Of a DNA stretch of 44,515 nucleotides, positions 4,529-12,858 are shown piece after piece (within the stretch, counting starts at the first letter, position 1; the number at the start of each line of letters is the position of its first letter). The notes under the pieces are model-generated. The model searched no databases and was not told the DNA's origin. It saw only the letters and a program-made list of their open reading frames with translations. Position numbers and translations under genes: made by a program. Where the stretch lies: positions 1-44,515 of the forward strand of contig NZ_JADOES010000043.1 in NCBI RefSeq assembly GCF_018739885.1, given 5' to 3'. Source of the stretch: Leptothoe spongobia TAU-MAC 1115 (GTDB lineage: Bacteria; Cyanobacteriota; Cyanobacteriia; Phormidesmidales; Phormidesmidaceae).

Positions 4529-7270
4529 TATGACACGATTTGCTCCTTTACTACGATTTAACCAGGCACTGCCATCTGCTGGAGCACCCTCATATCTGTC
4601 ATACCAATGGTCCTGACACCACTCAAACACATTGCCATGCATATCACTCAGACCAAAGGCATTGGCAATGCCAAACTCATCCACTGGAGTAGTAGATCCT
4701 CTACTTTTTCCTTTTGGCCCGCCTGCATAAGCACTGCCATCGTAATTAGCAACCTCAGTACTGATGGTTTCGCCAAAGTGAAACGGTGTGTTGGTTCTTG
4801 CGCGGCAAGCATATTCCCACTCCGCTTCAGTGGGTAAACGATACTCACGCCCCGTATGGGCAGAAAGCCGCTTACAAAACTCTACAGCGTCGTACCAGGA
4901 AACACGCTCCACAGGTCGGTTATTGCCCTTAAAACGCGAAGGGTCAGGAGCCAGGCTTTGATTAATCTGTTCCAGACCAGCTACAAAGCGCCACTGGGCC
5001 TGGGTGACTGGATACCGTCCCATCAAGAAAGGCTGCACAGCAACCTCATGCTGTGGTCCCTCATCTTTTAAGCGTTGTGGTTCAGTATCCGGTGAGCCCA
5101 TGGTAAACGTTCCACCAGGGACTGAGACCATCTCTAATTCAAGTCTATCTGCATTCTCCTGACGGCCAAACCGTTGGGCGAGTCTGACAAAAAATGAAGG
5201 TCTCTTCAAAATCTCAATATAGCGATAGGCAGACCGCGTTTGACGCTGAATCACCCATTCGCTATTTGACCTCAGAACTTGACTCGATATCTCCTGGGAT
5301 TGATCTAACGCCTGTCGGCGCACCAATGTGGCTGATACAAACTCAAACAGTTCAAAATCACTCCTATCAGCATCGGCCTCCCCGTTATCTGCTTCAACAA
5401 CGATAGTCGCCACATTAAACTCATCTGCGATCAGTGTAATTTCAGGCGCAGCATCGGCCTGATCACTAACGTCGATCAGCTCTGCATGGACAAACTCGAT
5501 ATCCCTCAACTCAGGAATAGTAAAATCATCTTCTTTCTGAATATCTTCCTGTAAGGGCTCTATCCCTGATCCTTGTCGTAACCGCTGAGCAAATGCGGCA
5601 TACTCCCCACCCAAGGGTTCTAAAATCTCTGCCGTCACGCTGGCAAACGACCGTAAGCCTTCTAAACCTGCCGGTGCATCCTCATTGGGATTCAGCAAAA
5701 ATGCTCGGAATTCTAAGCCCTGGGAATATAGATTCCATCGCTTCTCCACCGCCGCCGATATGCTGTTGACCACCCCAATCGTTTCCTCTGGCGGCAGTAC
5801 CTCTAGCAACACCCCACGCACCTTGGGCACAAAGTCATACTGCACATTATCTGGCTCCACCTGCTCTTGCCCTGGCAGGCGCTGCAACAACCCACTTAAA
5901 AACACCTCGGCCACAGGCAAGGGAGAGCTTTCCCCATGCACCATCGAGCCCCGAATTAGCCGCATCACAGGCAACGTGATCACAGGGGCAGCAGCCAGCA
6001 ACATCACCAAACGTCGGGCAGACGGAGAGGCCAACTGCCTAAACCGCTCTACACGGTCACGGGCAATGGCCAAAATCTCCTCATTGACAGCGGCTGTCAA
6101 CGCCTCATCATCACTAAAACTGGCATCTGCCTCAACCCGATCGCAAGCAATCTCTTCAATGGTCCTGGTTTTGGGTATCTGCCCCCCTGATTGCGGTAAC
6201 AAAAAACCAGGCGTCACCTCCCGGCGATCGCCCGCTAGCATCAAACTCCAATTGGTGAGATCCCGCACCTCACTGGTAACCACCGGTATAGACACTCGAT
6301 GGTCAACATCCTCCAGAGGGACATCTCGCTCCATCACTCGCTTCATCAACTGCTGATTAGCAGCACCAGGAATATCGTTCCTCAGAGCGACAGAAATACC
6401 CCGTCCCAGAGCCGTTCTCTCCCACATCCACTCCGGCAACATTTGCCAAACCATGGTCGGCATTACCCTGGCCCAGGTTTGCAGCATCGGTAGCAGCGTG
6501 CCATCCCACCAATAGGCCCCGGCACAATCACTCAACACAATGGCGATGCGTCGCCCCCGCTGCTCAAGCAACTCACTAGGGCGATGACCAGGCCGCTCCG
6601 GGTGAGATTTCAGCAGGACTTGCTCCTCAAGGTATTGGGCCTCGGCATTGATCTCAATATCAAATACCCGCAAATCCCGAAAGGCACCATACCGACGCAG
6701 AATCCGCACCACATCCTCCACCAACCGCCGCCAGATGTGCATGGAGGAACCCCGATCAATGATCAGAATGATGTCAAACCATGGCTCCACATCAGGCGCT
6801 AAAACCGGCAACCATAGACGGGTGCGGGCAATGCCCTCTGCAGTTGCCGCTTCATCCAGCTGGCGACCAGTCCCCACCTCCATCTGCCGAATCAACGGCT
6901 TCAGTGCCCGCATCACCAATAACGGATCAGTCAGCATCGCCGGGTCAGCAATCCACACCGGGAGAGTTTCCGTTGGCAACACCCCTGCTTGAGTCGCCGA
7001 GGAAACCAGATTCGCCTTCGGTTCTGACTCTGTCATTGGCAGCGGCAGTGGCGGTGGCGGTGCGTCTTCAATGGTGACAGAGGGCAATTTTTCCGGCTCT
7101 GGCTCCGTTGGTGACTCCTCAGGTCTGGTCGCAACCACTGGCTCCATCTGCAAGGCCAACCATAGGGTTTCTGCAATCTCAGTCCCGTGAAATTCCTGTT
7201 CCTCCACCAGCAACTGGATCAGCTCACTAATCGACTCTTTTGGCCCTGCCGTCTCCCCTGAGGTAGCCAT
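4400..7270 (-). CDS. vWA / SAV_2336-like protein fused to a C-terminal FGS (SUMF1) domain (956 aa)
   Basis: Residues 1-110 are a Pro/Glu-rich N-terminus. About 130-360 match the SAV_2336-type domain: FDIILIIDRGSSM at 166-177 is a von Willebrand A MIDAS-like loop with Gly in place of the middle Ser of DxSxS, and RRIAIVLSDCAGAYWW is the second core strand. A helical region (about 390-570) and a linker with FEFVSATLV follow. The FGS domain spans 711-956 (VSVPGGTFTMGSP, RYPVTQAQWRF, YRLPTEAEWEYACRA, GNVFEWCQDHW, RGGSW, GFRVVC). Its ATG shares one base with the MoxR stop (TAATG). It is the expected vWA partner of MoxR in a ternary conflict system, with FGS as the likely sensor. The first catalytic FGE cysteine is absent. 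Confidence 0.85.
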   Translation of the reverse strand: MATSGETAGPKESISELIQLLVEEQEFHGTEIAETLWLALQMEPVVATRPEESPTEPEPEKLPSVTIEDAPPPPLPLPMTESEPKANLVSSATQAGVLPTETLPVWIADPAMLTDPLLVMRALKPLIRQMEVGTGRQLDEAATAEGIARTRLWLPVLAPDVEPWFDIILIIDRGSSMHIWRRLVEDVVRILRRYGAFRDLRVFDIEINAEAQYLEEQVLLKSHPERPGHRPSELLEQRGRRIAIVLSDCAGAYWWDGTLLPMLQTWARVMPTMVWQMLPEWMWERTALGRGISVALRNDIPGAANQQLMKRVMERDVPLEDVDHRVSIPVVTSEVRDLTNWSLMLAGDRREVTPGFLLPQSGGQIPKTRTIEEIACDRVEADASFSDDEALTAAVNEEILAIARDRVERFRQLASPSARRLVMLLAAAPVITLPVMRLIRGSMVHGESSPLPVAEVFLSGLLQRLPGQEQVEPDNVQYDFVPKVRGVLLEVLPPEETIGVVNSISAAVEKRWNLYSQGLEFRAFLLNPNEDAPAGLEGLRSFASVTAEILEPLGGEYAAFAQRLRQGSGIEPLQEDIQKEDDFTIPELRDIEFVHAELIDVSDQADAAPEITLIADEFNVATIVVEADNGEADADRSDFELFEFVSATLVRRQALDQSQEISSQVLRSNSEWVIQRQTRSAYRYIEILKRPSFFVRLAQRFGRQENADRLELEMVSVPGGTFTMGSPDTEPQRLKDEGPQHEVAVQPFLMGRYPVTQAQWRFVAGLEQINQSLAPDPSRFKGNNRPVERVSWYDAVEFCKRLSAHTGREYRLPTEAEWEYACRARTNTPFHFGETISTEVANYDGSAYAGGPKGKSRGSTTPVDEFGIANAFGLSDMHGNVFEWCQDHWYDRYEGAPADGSAWLNRSKGANRVIRGGSWLIYPGYCRSAYRYYDSPAHRDYSFGFRVVCSAPRILP
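6224..6231. repeat. HIP1 octamer
   Basis: GCGATCGC, the cyanobacterial highly iterated palindrome. Other copies seen by eye start at 7964, 8894, 12972, 19363, 21151, 32495, 34510 and 36506. Confidence 0.9.
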
Positions 7271-8388
7271 TAGCCCAACTCACTCAGACGCTTGAATAGC
7301 AGCTTTTGCAGTCCTTCCATTTCTTGCTCACTCGGACTTTCCTGGCGCGTCATCAGGTAAATGGCATTCAGGAGTTGGTCTGTGGCCCGATCAGCTTTGT
7401 TGCCTTTATCAAGAAATTGAGCAATCAGCGTCTTGAGATTCTCTTCCGCCTGGGTCCATCCATTTTGATCCACTTGGTCAAAGTGCGAACGGACAATGGG
7501 CAACAAGGATGCTGGCGTTGGATTGGGCATAGTCACCCGCAAACATCGACGATAAAAGGCAGGAGGAAAGTCCCGTTCACCATTACTGGTCATCAACACA
7601 ATGGGAAACTCACAGCACTTTACCCGCCCATTGGTAATGGGCACATCCATATCTCGATCAGCAGTGCGTACGGTCACGGCGGCCTCGCTCACCCTCACTC
7701 CCCCTTTGTGCCGCTTTCGCCTGACCAATTCAGGGATTTCGAACTCCCCTTCTTCAAATAGATTCAGTAAGTCGTTGGGTAAGTTCAGATCGCTTTTGTC
7801 GATTTCATCGATCAACAGTACCCGAGGCAACCGGGATGGGATAAAGGCCGTTCCCACTGGCCCCAGGTGGATATAGTCCCCTAGATCGCCTTCTTCTGAG
7901 ACTGCTGCTGAGGCCTGAGCATTGCCCTGGCGGGTTTTATCCAGTTGGGCATCTTGCAGGCGTGCGATCGCATCATAACGATAAAGCGCATCCATCAGAT
8001 TTGAGCGAGCCGTAATCGGCCAGGTCAAAACAGGCCCCAGCTGCAGCTCATAGGCAATGGCATAGGCCAGCGAAGTCTTGCCAGACCCCGGTGCTCCAGT
8101 CACTAACAGTGGACGCCGGAGGTGGATAGCCGCATTGACCGCATCAATAATTTCCGAATAGCCTTTTCGTTCTGCCTGACCATCGGTTTGAATCCGAAAT
8201 GTGCGTCCCCGGTCAAGCATGCGTTGGTTTTCCTGAGCTTCAGCACGCAACGCCCGCCAGTACTGAGCATCTAGCTCTTGATCAACAGCCTCTAGTGGCA
8301 AAAACTCCCGCCAGGGTGGACGATCAGGCAGCGCTGCCAGTGGGTTTGAAGTATCTTCGCAATTGCCGTGAAAGTATTTCCAAGTCAT
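7270..8388 (-). CDS. MoxR-family AAA+ ATPase (372 aa)
   Basis: Walker A TGAPGSGKTSLAY (GAPGSGKT at 98-105), Walker B VLLIDEIDKSD (190-200), sensor-1 VLMTSNGERDFP and a downstream arginine-finger stretch AFYRRCLRVTMP identify a MoxR-type AAA+ ATPase. MoxR ATPases work with vWA-domain proteins as chaperone-like remodelers. The gene lies 20 bp after the TIR-VMAP gene and overlaps the vWA-FGS start by one base, so stoichiometric co-expression with the vWA partner is likely. In conflict systems of this layout MoxR is thought to gate the effector by ATP-dependent remodelling; that role is inferred from the family. Confidence 0.92.
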   Translation of the reverse strand: MTWKYFHGNCEDTSNPLAALPDRPPWREFLPLEAVDQELDAQYWRALRAEAQENQRMLDRGRTFRIQTDGQAERKGYSEIIDAVNAAIHLRRPLLVTGAPGSGKTSLAYAIAYELQLGPVLTWPITARSNLMDALYRYDAIARLQDAQLDKTRQGNAQASAAVSEEGDLGDYIHLGPVGTAFIPSRLPRVLLIDEIDKSDLNLPNDLLNLFEEGEFEIPELVRRKRHKGGVRVSEAAVTVRTADRDMDVPITNGRVKCCEFPIVLMTSNGERDFPPAFYRRCLRVTMPNPTPASLLPIVRSHFDQVDQNGWTQAEENLKTLIAQFLDKGNKADRATDQLLNAIYLMTRQESPSEQEMEGLQKLLFKRLSELG

Positions 8389-8408
8389 AAGCTATTGGGA
8401 GAGCAAAC

Positions 8409-10163
8409 CTAAGACGCAACTAACAGATCATCCTCTCGACGCTTATCTGGTAGTTGAGGCCAGCGCTCAGGGCAGTCACAGAGTAGTCTAAGCTGTTTAG
8501 CCGTCATATTGTTAACCTGTATCCGTCGCCGCCGCCATTGCTGGGCCAGATTGGCAAAATCTGTCAACTGGCTGGCGCTCAATAGGGTCTCAAATTCAGT
8601 TAGGCGTTCATCCGTCGTACCGTCACAAGCTGGACTCGACCATAGGGCAATCGGCACCGCCGAGTTGATAATGTCATACAAAATATCCTGGCGTTGTTCG
8701 CTATCCTCTGGCAGGTCAGCCACCAGCTTTAATCCCGGCTGCTCCTCTAAAAAAACCTCTAAATCACCGGGCTCAGGGCACGTGTCTTGCAGGTGAAACC
8801 GTTCACAAGCCTTTTGAGCCTTTACACAATCCTCTAATAACTGCCAGTTTTGACTTAACACTGTTTGGGTTGGTTTGCTGAACACGCGGTCTAGCGATCG
8901 CACCACAAAGCCTCGATGCCTGCCTAGAGAACGGGGACGTTGTTGCTCGTTTTGCACCTCCCAGTCAGCTACATTTTCCTCTAAATACACACAGGGCAAA
9001 AATAGCTCAACGGTGATTCTGCCACATCCATAAGGGCTCAACACCTCTTCAGCTTTATGAATCAGATCGGATAAATGCTCAGCCACTTGATCGAGGGAGC
9101 AGGTGATTGTATCGGCATCCCACTCAATGGAGTTCGAGACCCCTGTCGCATGCAACCCAGAAAAGACAGTGACAGAGGCTCCCTCCTTAGTAACTCGACC
9201 ACTTTCTTTCAACGCCAGGAGTAAGTAACCCTGATTAATACCTGGAACAATCGGCTCAGTTTTTGTAAGAGCAATACCACCATGTACTTCCGCAACTGTT
9301 TCTCGCCAGCGCTGCAGGAAGGTAAGATCCCGTGGCTCATCTTCACTAGCACGCTGTAGCTCAACGATAGCCTGTCCTACAAACTGTACTGCTAACTGCG
9401 GATTATCATAAGACGTCAACAGGTTACGAATTTGAGCTAATTCGCTTAACTGAGGATGATCAGGTCGTATTGTCCAAAAGTCGCCATATACAACCTTGAA
9501 AGCACAGAGAAAAGCAATTTGCACATAAGCAAAATCCTTCCCAGAAAAGTTGTCAAACAAGTTTAACCAATCCGCTTTAGACACCTTAGAAGAGTGCGGT
9601 CCCACCAGTGGCTGAACTACTGACCGCTCACTTGCTTCAGCCTGCTCCGCTGGTTCTGAAAATTCCGCAGTGGTCCCAGGGAAGGAAACAGTCTTAGGTG
9701 TAACCCGTTGACGTGCAGCTTCCTCTTGGGGAAAGACAGGGCGTGTCCTGGGTTTAGCCCGCTCCTGAAGTGCCACCATTAACAGCTCTTCAGCTTCAGT
9801 TTCGGTCTTGCCCACCAAGTCTACATACACTACAGGGGCTAACATTCCTTGCGGTTGACAAGGCGAAACGCGAATGGGAAGGAGTTTACGAGCTTCAGAC
9901 TCGGGATCTTGCTTGAAAGCAGCAGCCCACTCCGGTTGGGTATATGACGCCTGAAGATAAGCATCAGATAGCACCATTACGGTACGCTCAGCTTCAGTGG
10001 CCCGTTGCATATCTAGAATAAAGTTACCGCCAGGTCGAAAATCCCATGCCTGGATAATGACGCTATATCCCTTCTCCTCAAAGACCCAAGCAATCCATTC
10101 CGCCCAAGCCCGGTCGGCACTGTTGTAGCTGACAAAGAAATCTTTAGTTTCCGAATCTACCAC
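8409..10163 (-). CDS. TIR domain - helical region - VMAP-C protein (584 aa)
   Basis: Residues about 5-135 form a TIR_2-type domain: FFVSYNSADRAWAEWI, then WDFRPGGNF, MVLSDAYLQASYTQPEW with E78 at the catalytic Glu position of NADase TIRs, and LLPIRV. A Pro/Glu-rich linker leads to a helical segment (about 195-295). From about 310 to 580 the sequence fits VMAP-C (vWA-MoxR-associated protein, C-terminal): ITVELFLPCVYLEENVADW, RGFVVRSLDRV and VPIALWSSP. The start is GTG 10163 with AGG 8 bp upstream. It heads the minus-strand operon, so the likely effector (NAD+ cleavage by TIR) is made with MoxR and vWA-FGS. The family assignment is by motif only; the NADase activity is inferred. Confidence 0.8.
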   Translation of the reverse strand: MVDSETKDFFVSYNSADRAWAEWIAWVFEEKGYSVIIQAWDFRPGGNFILDMQRATEAERTVMVLSDAYLQASYTQPEWAAAFKQDPESEARKLLPIRVSPCQPQGMLAPVVYVDLVGKTETEAEELLMVALQERAKPRTRPVFPQEEAARQRVTPKTVSFPGTTAEFSEPAEQAEASERSVVQPLVGPHSSKVSKADWLNLFDNFSGKDFAYVQIAFLCAFKVVYGDFWTIRPDHPQLSELAQIRNLLTSYDNPQLAVQFVGQAIVELQRASEDEPRDLTFLQRWRETVAEVHGGIALTKTEPIVPGINQGYLLLALKESGRVTKEGASVTVFSGLHATGVSNSIEWDADTITCSLDQVAEHLSDLIHKAEEVLSPYGCGRITVELFLPCVYLEENVADWEVQNEQQRPRSLGRHRGFVVRSLDRVFSKPTQTVLSQNWQLLEDCVKAQKACERFHLQDTCPEPGDLEVFLEEQPGLKLVADLPEDSEQRQDILYDIINSAVPIALWSSPACDGTTDERLTEFETLLSASQLTDFANLAQQWRRRRIQVNNMTAKQLRLLCDCPERWPQLPDKRREDDLLVAS

Positions 10164-10454
10164 TGGCTCAACCTAAGCGAAGAATGGAACCTGAGCGAAT
10201 TTGGCATCTTGACTCTAGATGGTTTGCCTAAAAACACTGAATCATCCAAATTGGTAGCACAAGAAACCCCAATATGCACCCCAACCCATGACATAGCTCC
10301 ACCGTTCTAACCATAGCTACAAAAGAAACATCACCAAAACTGATAGCGTTTCCCGATCACGGGCAATTAATAGACCTGCTCAACTTTTGACTACAGCTTC
10401 TACTCAGTCATCGCCAGGTTAACTAATATATATAGATACATCGTCGGATTTCCA
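10164..10454. promoter_or_regulatory. Divergent intergenic region between the conflict operon and the RHH-HNH cluster
   Basis: These 291 bp must carry the promoters of both the minus-strand TIR-VMAP operon and the plus-strand 10455 gene. A TTGACT hexamer occurs at 10387 and a TA-rich box (ATATATATAG) at about 10427, but their spacing (about 31 bp) does not suit one sigma-70 promoter. No operator palindrome stands out. Confidence 0.45.
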
Positions 10455-10886
10455 ATGGCGCTCACTATCGAAATCACTCCAGAACTTGAGCATCAAATCA
10501 AACAGGCTGCAGAAAGAGCAGGGCTGACCCCAGATACTTACGTTTTACAGCTACTGCATCAAAGCCTTCAACAACAAGCGCCCAAAAAAGCTATAGAGGC
10601 TCAGCTCCCAAAAGAGCAAGCTGATCTAATTCAAATCATCAATCAAAGCTTTTCAGATATTGAGTGGCAACGTTATCACTCCCTTATTGGGAAGCGTGAC
10701 TCCGAAACACTAACTCCCGAAGAACATGAGGACCTGGTTACACTATCCGATCAACTCGAAGAAGCCAACGCCGAACGCATTCAGGCCGTTGCAGATCTTG
10801 CAAAACTACGTTGTATGTCTGTCAATGCACTGATGCCTGAGCTGGACCTTCAGCCAATAGTCCATGCCTGCGTCGAAACTTTCTAG
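10455..10886 (+). CDS. Small RHH-like hypothetical protein (143 aa)
   Basis: The N-terminus LTIEITPELEHQIKQAAERAGLTPDTYVLQLL has the strand-helix-helix pattern of ribbon-helix-helix DNA-binding or antitoxin proteins. A C-terminal half follows with ETLTPEEHEDLVTLSDQLEEANAERIQAVADLAKLR, a helical element widespread in small cyanobacterial proteins that sit next to HNH or PIN nucleases. It is paralogous in layout to the next gene. It may regulate or restrain the HNH protein encoded two genes downstream; that is inference from position. Confidence 0.65.
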   Translation: MALTIEITPELEHQIKQAAERAGLTPDTYVLQLLHQSLQQQAPKKAIEAQLPKEQADLIQIINQSFSDIEWQRYHSLIGKRDSETLTPEEHEDLVTLSDQLEEANAERIQAVADLAKLRCMSVNALMPELDLQPIVHACVETF

Positions 10887-10968
10887 AATACTAGAACGGT
10901 AAACCTAATCAATAGGCTGAGTGACAAATCCTACAATAGGAAAGAATGCTTGCAAGGCAACTATTAAA

Positions 10969-11370
10969 ATGGCACAGATTACGATCGAAGTTCCTGACGA
11001 ATTTGCTCAACGCCTAGCCCCTTTTCAAAGCGAACTCTCTGATATTTTCACGCGCTTCATTTCGGCCACGTTACTGAGCGAAACTTCGGACAGTGAATCC
11101 TTGCCTTCTATAGACATGGCCACTCCACCTGCCACCTATCAAGAAGTAGTTGATTTCCTGATCAGTCGTCCTACATCCCAACAAATAATTGGTTTCAAGG
11201 TTTCTGACCAATCCCAAACTCGTTTACAAAATCTATTACAAAAAAATCGCGAGGCATCCCTTAGCCCAGCCGAAAAAGGCGAATTAGATCTATACGAACA
11301 GCTCGACCATCTTGTGAGCTTACTTAAAGTCAGAGCTTTTTCTAACCTCAAGCCTTCGCCTGAAGTCTGA
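10969..11370 (+). CDS. Small RHH-like hypothetical protein, paralogue of its neighbour (133 aa)
   Basis: I chose ATG 10969 because MAQITIEVPDEFAQRL is the expected RHH-like beginning; the frame opens at a GTG at 10921, but that extension looks non-coding. The C-terminal half QTRLQNLLQKNREASLSPAEKGELDLYEQLDHLVSLLK matches the same helical LxPxExxELxxxxQLxHL pattern as the upstream gene. It ends 7 bp before the HNH gene, so the three genes probably form one transcript. An antitoxin-like role is possible but not shown by the sequence. Confidence 0.65.
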   Translation: MAQITIEVPDEFAQRLAPFQSELSDIFTRFISATLLSETSDSESLPSIDMATPPATYQEVVDFLISRPTSQQIIGFKVSDQSQTRLQNLLQKNREASLSPAEKGELDLYEQLDHLVSLLKVRAFSNLKPSPEV

Positions 11371-11377
11371 TCACAGC

Positions 11378-11803
11378 ATGGCTTATATTCCAGACTCATT
11401 AAGAAGAGCAGTCAGCAAGCGAGCTGAAGGGAAATGTGAGTATTGCCAAATCCATCAGACTTTTTCAATTTACACTCACGAAATTGATCATGCCGTCGCC
11501 ATCAAACATGGTGGCCAGACCAATACAGACAATCTGGTCTTAGCCTGCTTACCTTGCAATCGTCATAAAGGATCGGACCTAACCAGCATTGATCCATTCA
11601 CTGGGGAAATTACGCCATTATTTAACCCCCGAATCAATACATGGAGCAAACATTTTGAACTTCAGGATGCTTATATTCTGGGACTCACAGCCATTGGACG
11701 GACCACCATTTTCTTACTAAAGTTCAATGATGCAAATCGACTCCAACGGCGACAATTACTAATATCGCAAGGGCTCTATCCAGATTTACCCACAATTACC
11801 TAA
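11378..11803 (+). CDS. HNH endonuclease family protein (141 aa)
   Basis: Reads CEYCQIHQ, then HEIDHAVAIKHGGQTNTDNLVLACLPCNRHKG: two CxxC zinc pairs bracket the HNH beta-beta-alpha core, with DH as metal and base residues and N-x-x-H at the end. The start ATG 11378 is at the expected place for this family (MAYIPDSLRRAV). It sits last in a three-gene cluster with two small RHH-like proteins and is followed by a strong terminator. Small HNH proteins of this kind are common in cyanobacteria and their targets are unknown. Confidence 0.88.
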   Translation: MAYIPDSLRRAVSKRAEGKCEYCQIHQTFSIYTHEIDHAVAIKHGGQTNTDNLVLACLPCNRHKGSDLTSIDPFTGEITPLFNPRINTWSKHFELQDAYILGLTAIGRTTIFLLKFNDANRLQRRQLLISQGLYPDLPTIT

Positions 11804-11987
11804 TGCGCATCTGAGTATAAAATTGCTAAAGTCTAAAAAAAAATCAGCCTCGCAAGAGAACTGAAAACAATAAAATTCAGGCCATTTTTTAGGCTAGCAT
11901 TTAGACCTAGACATCTGAAACAACGATTCAAAAAAGGCTTACGCTTCAGACATCATGATTTTCGAATTCCCCTGGGGGTATCAAAAA

Positions 11988-12030
11988 AATAAGCGCTGCT
12001 GAAAACTTTAACAGCAGCGCTTATTTTTTT
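11988..12030. terminator. Strong bidirectional terminator
   Basis: AATAAGCGCTGCTG and CAGCAGCGCTTATT form a 14-bp stem with A-runs on the left and a T-run (TTTTTTT) on the right. It ends the RHH-HNH transcript within the 300-bp gap 11804-12100, which otherwise shows nothing. Confidence 0.88.
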
Positions 12031-12100
12031 GCCTTGTGTACATATGAAACGAATTGATAATTATTATGATGGGCATGCTGTAAGCTGCTAACGATTATTC

Positions 12101-12832
12101 ATGCCTTGTCCCAACTGTCCAAGTCGCTCAGTCATAAAGCATGGAGCACAGCTTAGTAGTAGCCAAACTGGTCAGAAAACGGTTACTCGACGCAGTCATA
12201 AAGCTCTATGGTGGGCAGCCAGCGCACTCGTGATATTAGGTCTCTCACCCTGGTGGCTGAACAAAGTCTTGCAGATGAGCATTGCAAGACCAGATCCTAG
12301 TGCATCAGCAGATGCCATTGTGGTGCTAGGGCGAGGCCCAGACTATACAAAATATAGAACTGACGCAGCAATACAGCTATGGAATGCAGGTAAGGCTCCC
12401 CATATATTTATCAGCGGGATCCTAGATGCTCCTGTCATAATTGAACTCGCCACTAATAGAGGCATCCCTGCAGTCAGCATTAGCGGGGAAAGCTGCTCCC
12501 GTAGCACATGGGAAAATGCTTTTTATTCTGAGCTACTGATGCCTAACCAAGTAGCATCTTCACCAAAACCAACGATATTACTGATCACCGACGAGCTGCA
12601 TATTGCTCGTGCCACCTTAATCTTCCGTAGCTTTGGGTTTGAGGTGATTCCCCATCCTGTTAAAGCCGACTTTTCTATGTGGCGTGAGCATATTTTCCGT
12701 GAGTTCTTCGTTCTTATTTATTACGCTGTATCGGGACGATTACAACCACCCACAAACGAAGACTACCAAATGGCCACCACTGACGCACAGTCAAGAATTC
12801 CAAGACGACAGTGCATCCTGGCACAGGAATAA
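12101..12832 (+). CDS. YdcF/DUF218-family membrane protein with unusual zinc-ribbon-like N-terminus (243 aa)
   Basis: Residues about 70-215 fit the YdcF/SanA (DUF218) fold: DAIVVLGRGP, ISGESCSRSTWENAFYSELL, ILLITDELHIARATLIFRSFGF. One membrane span at about 35-55 (ALWWAASALVILGLSPWWL) precedes it, as in envelope-anchored members. The family is tied to envelope homeostasis; biochemical activity is uncertain. The first 15 residues, MPCPNCPSRSVIKHG, are unlike YdcF and resemble the zinc-ribbon start of IS1-type InsA proteins. No ribosome binding site precedes ATG 12101, so translation could start elsewhere, but no better in-frame start precedes the membrane span. Confidence 0.8.
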   Translation: MPCPNCPSRSVIKHGAQLSSSQTGQKTVTRRSHKALWWAASALVILGLSPWWLNKVLQMSIARPDPSASADAIVVLGRGPDYTKYRTDAAIQLWNAGKAPHIFISGILDAPVIIELATNRGIPAVSISGESCSRSTWENAFYSELLMPNQVASSPKPTILLITDELHIARATLIFRSFGFEVIPHPVKADFSMWREHIFREFFVLIYYAVSGRLQPPTNEDYQMATTDAQSRIPRRQCILAQE

Positions 12833-12858
12833 ACTAGGTGGGAATAGCACATAAGAGC

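Noticed and set aside
5685..6356. 223-codon plus-strand frame inside the vWA-FGS gene
   Set aside because: Antisense shadow of the conserved vWA/SAV_2336 region; serine/arginine-rich, no domain.
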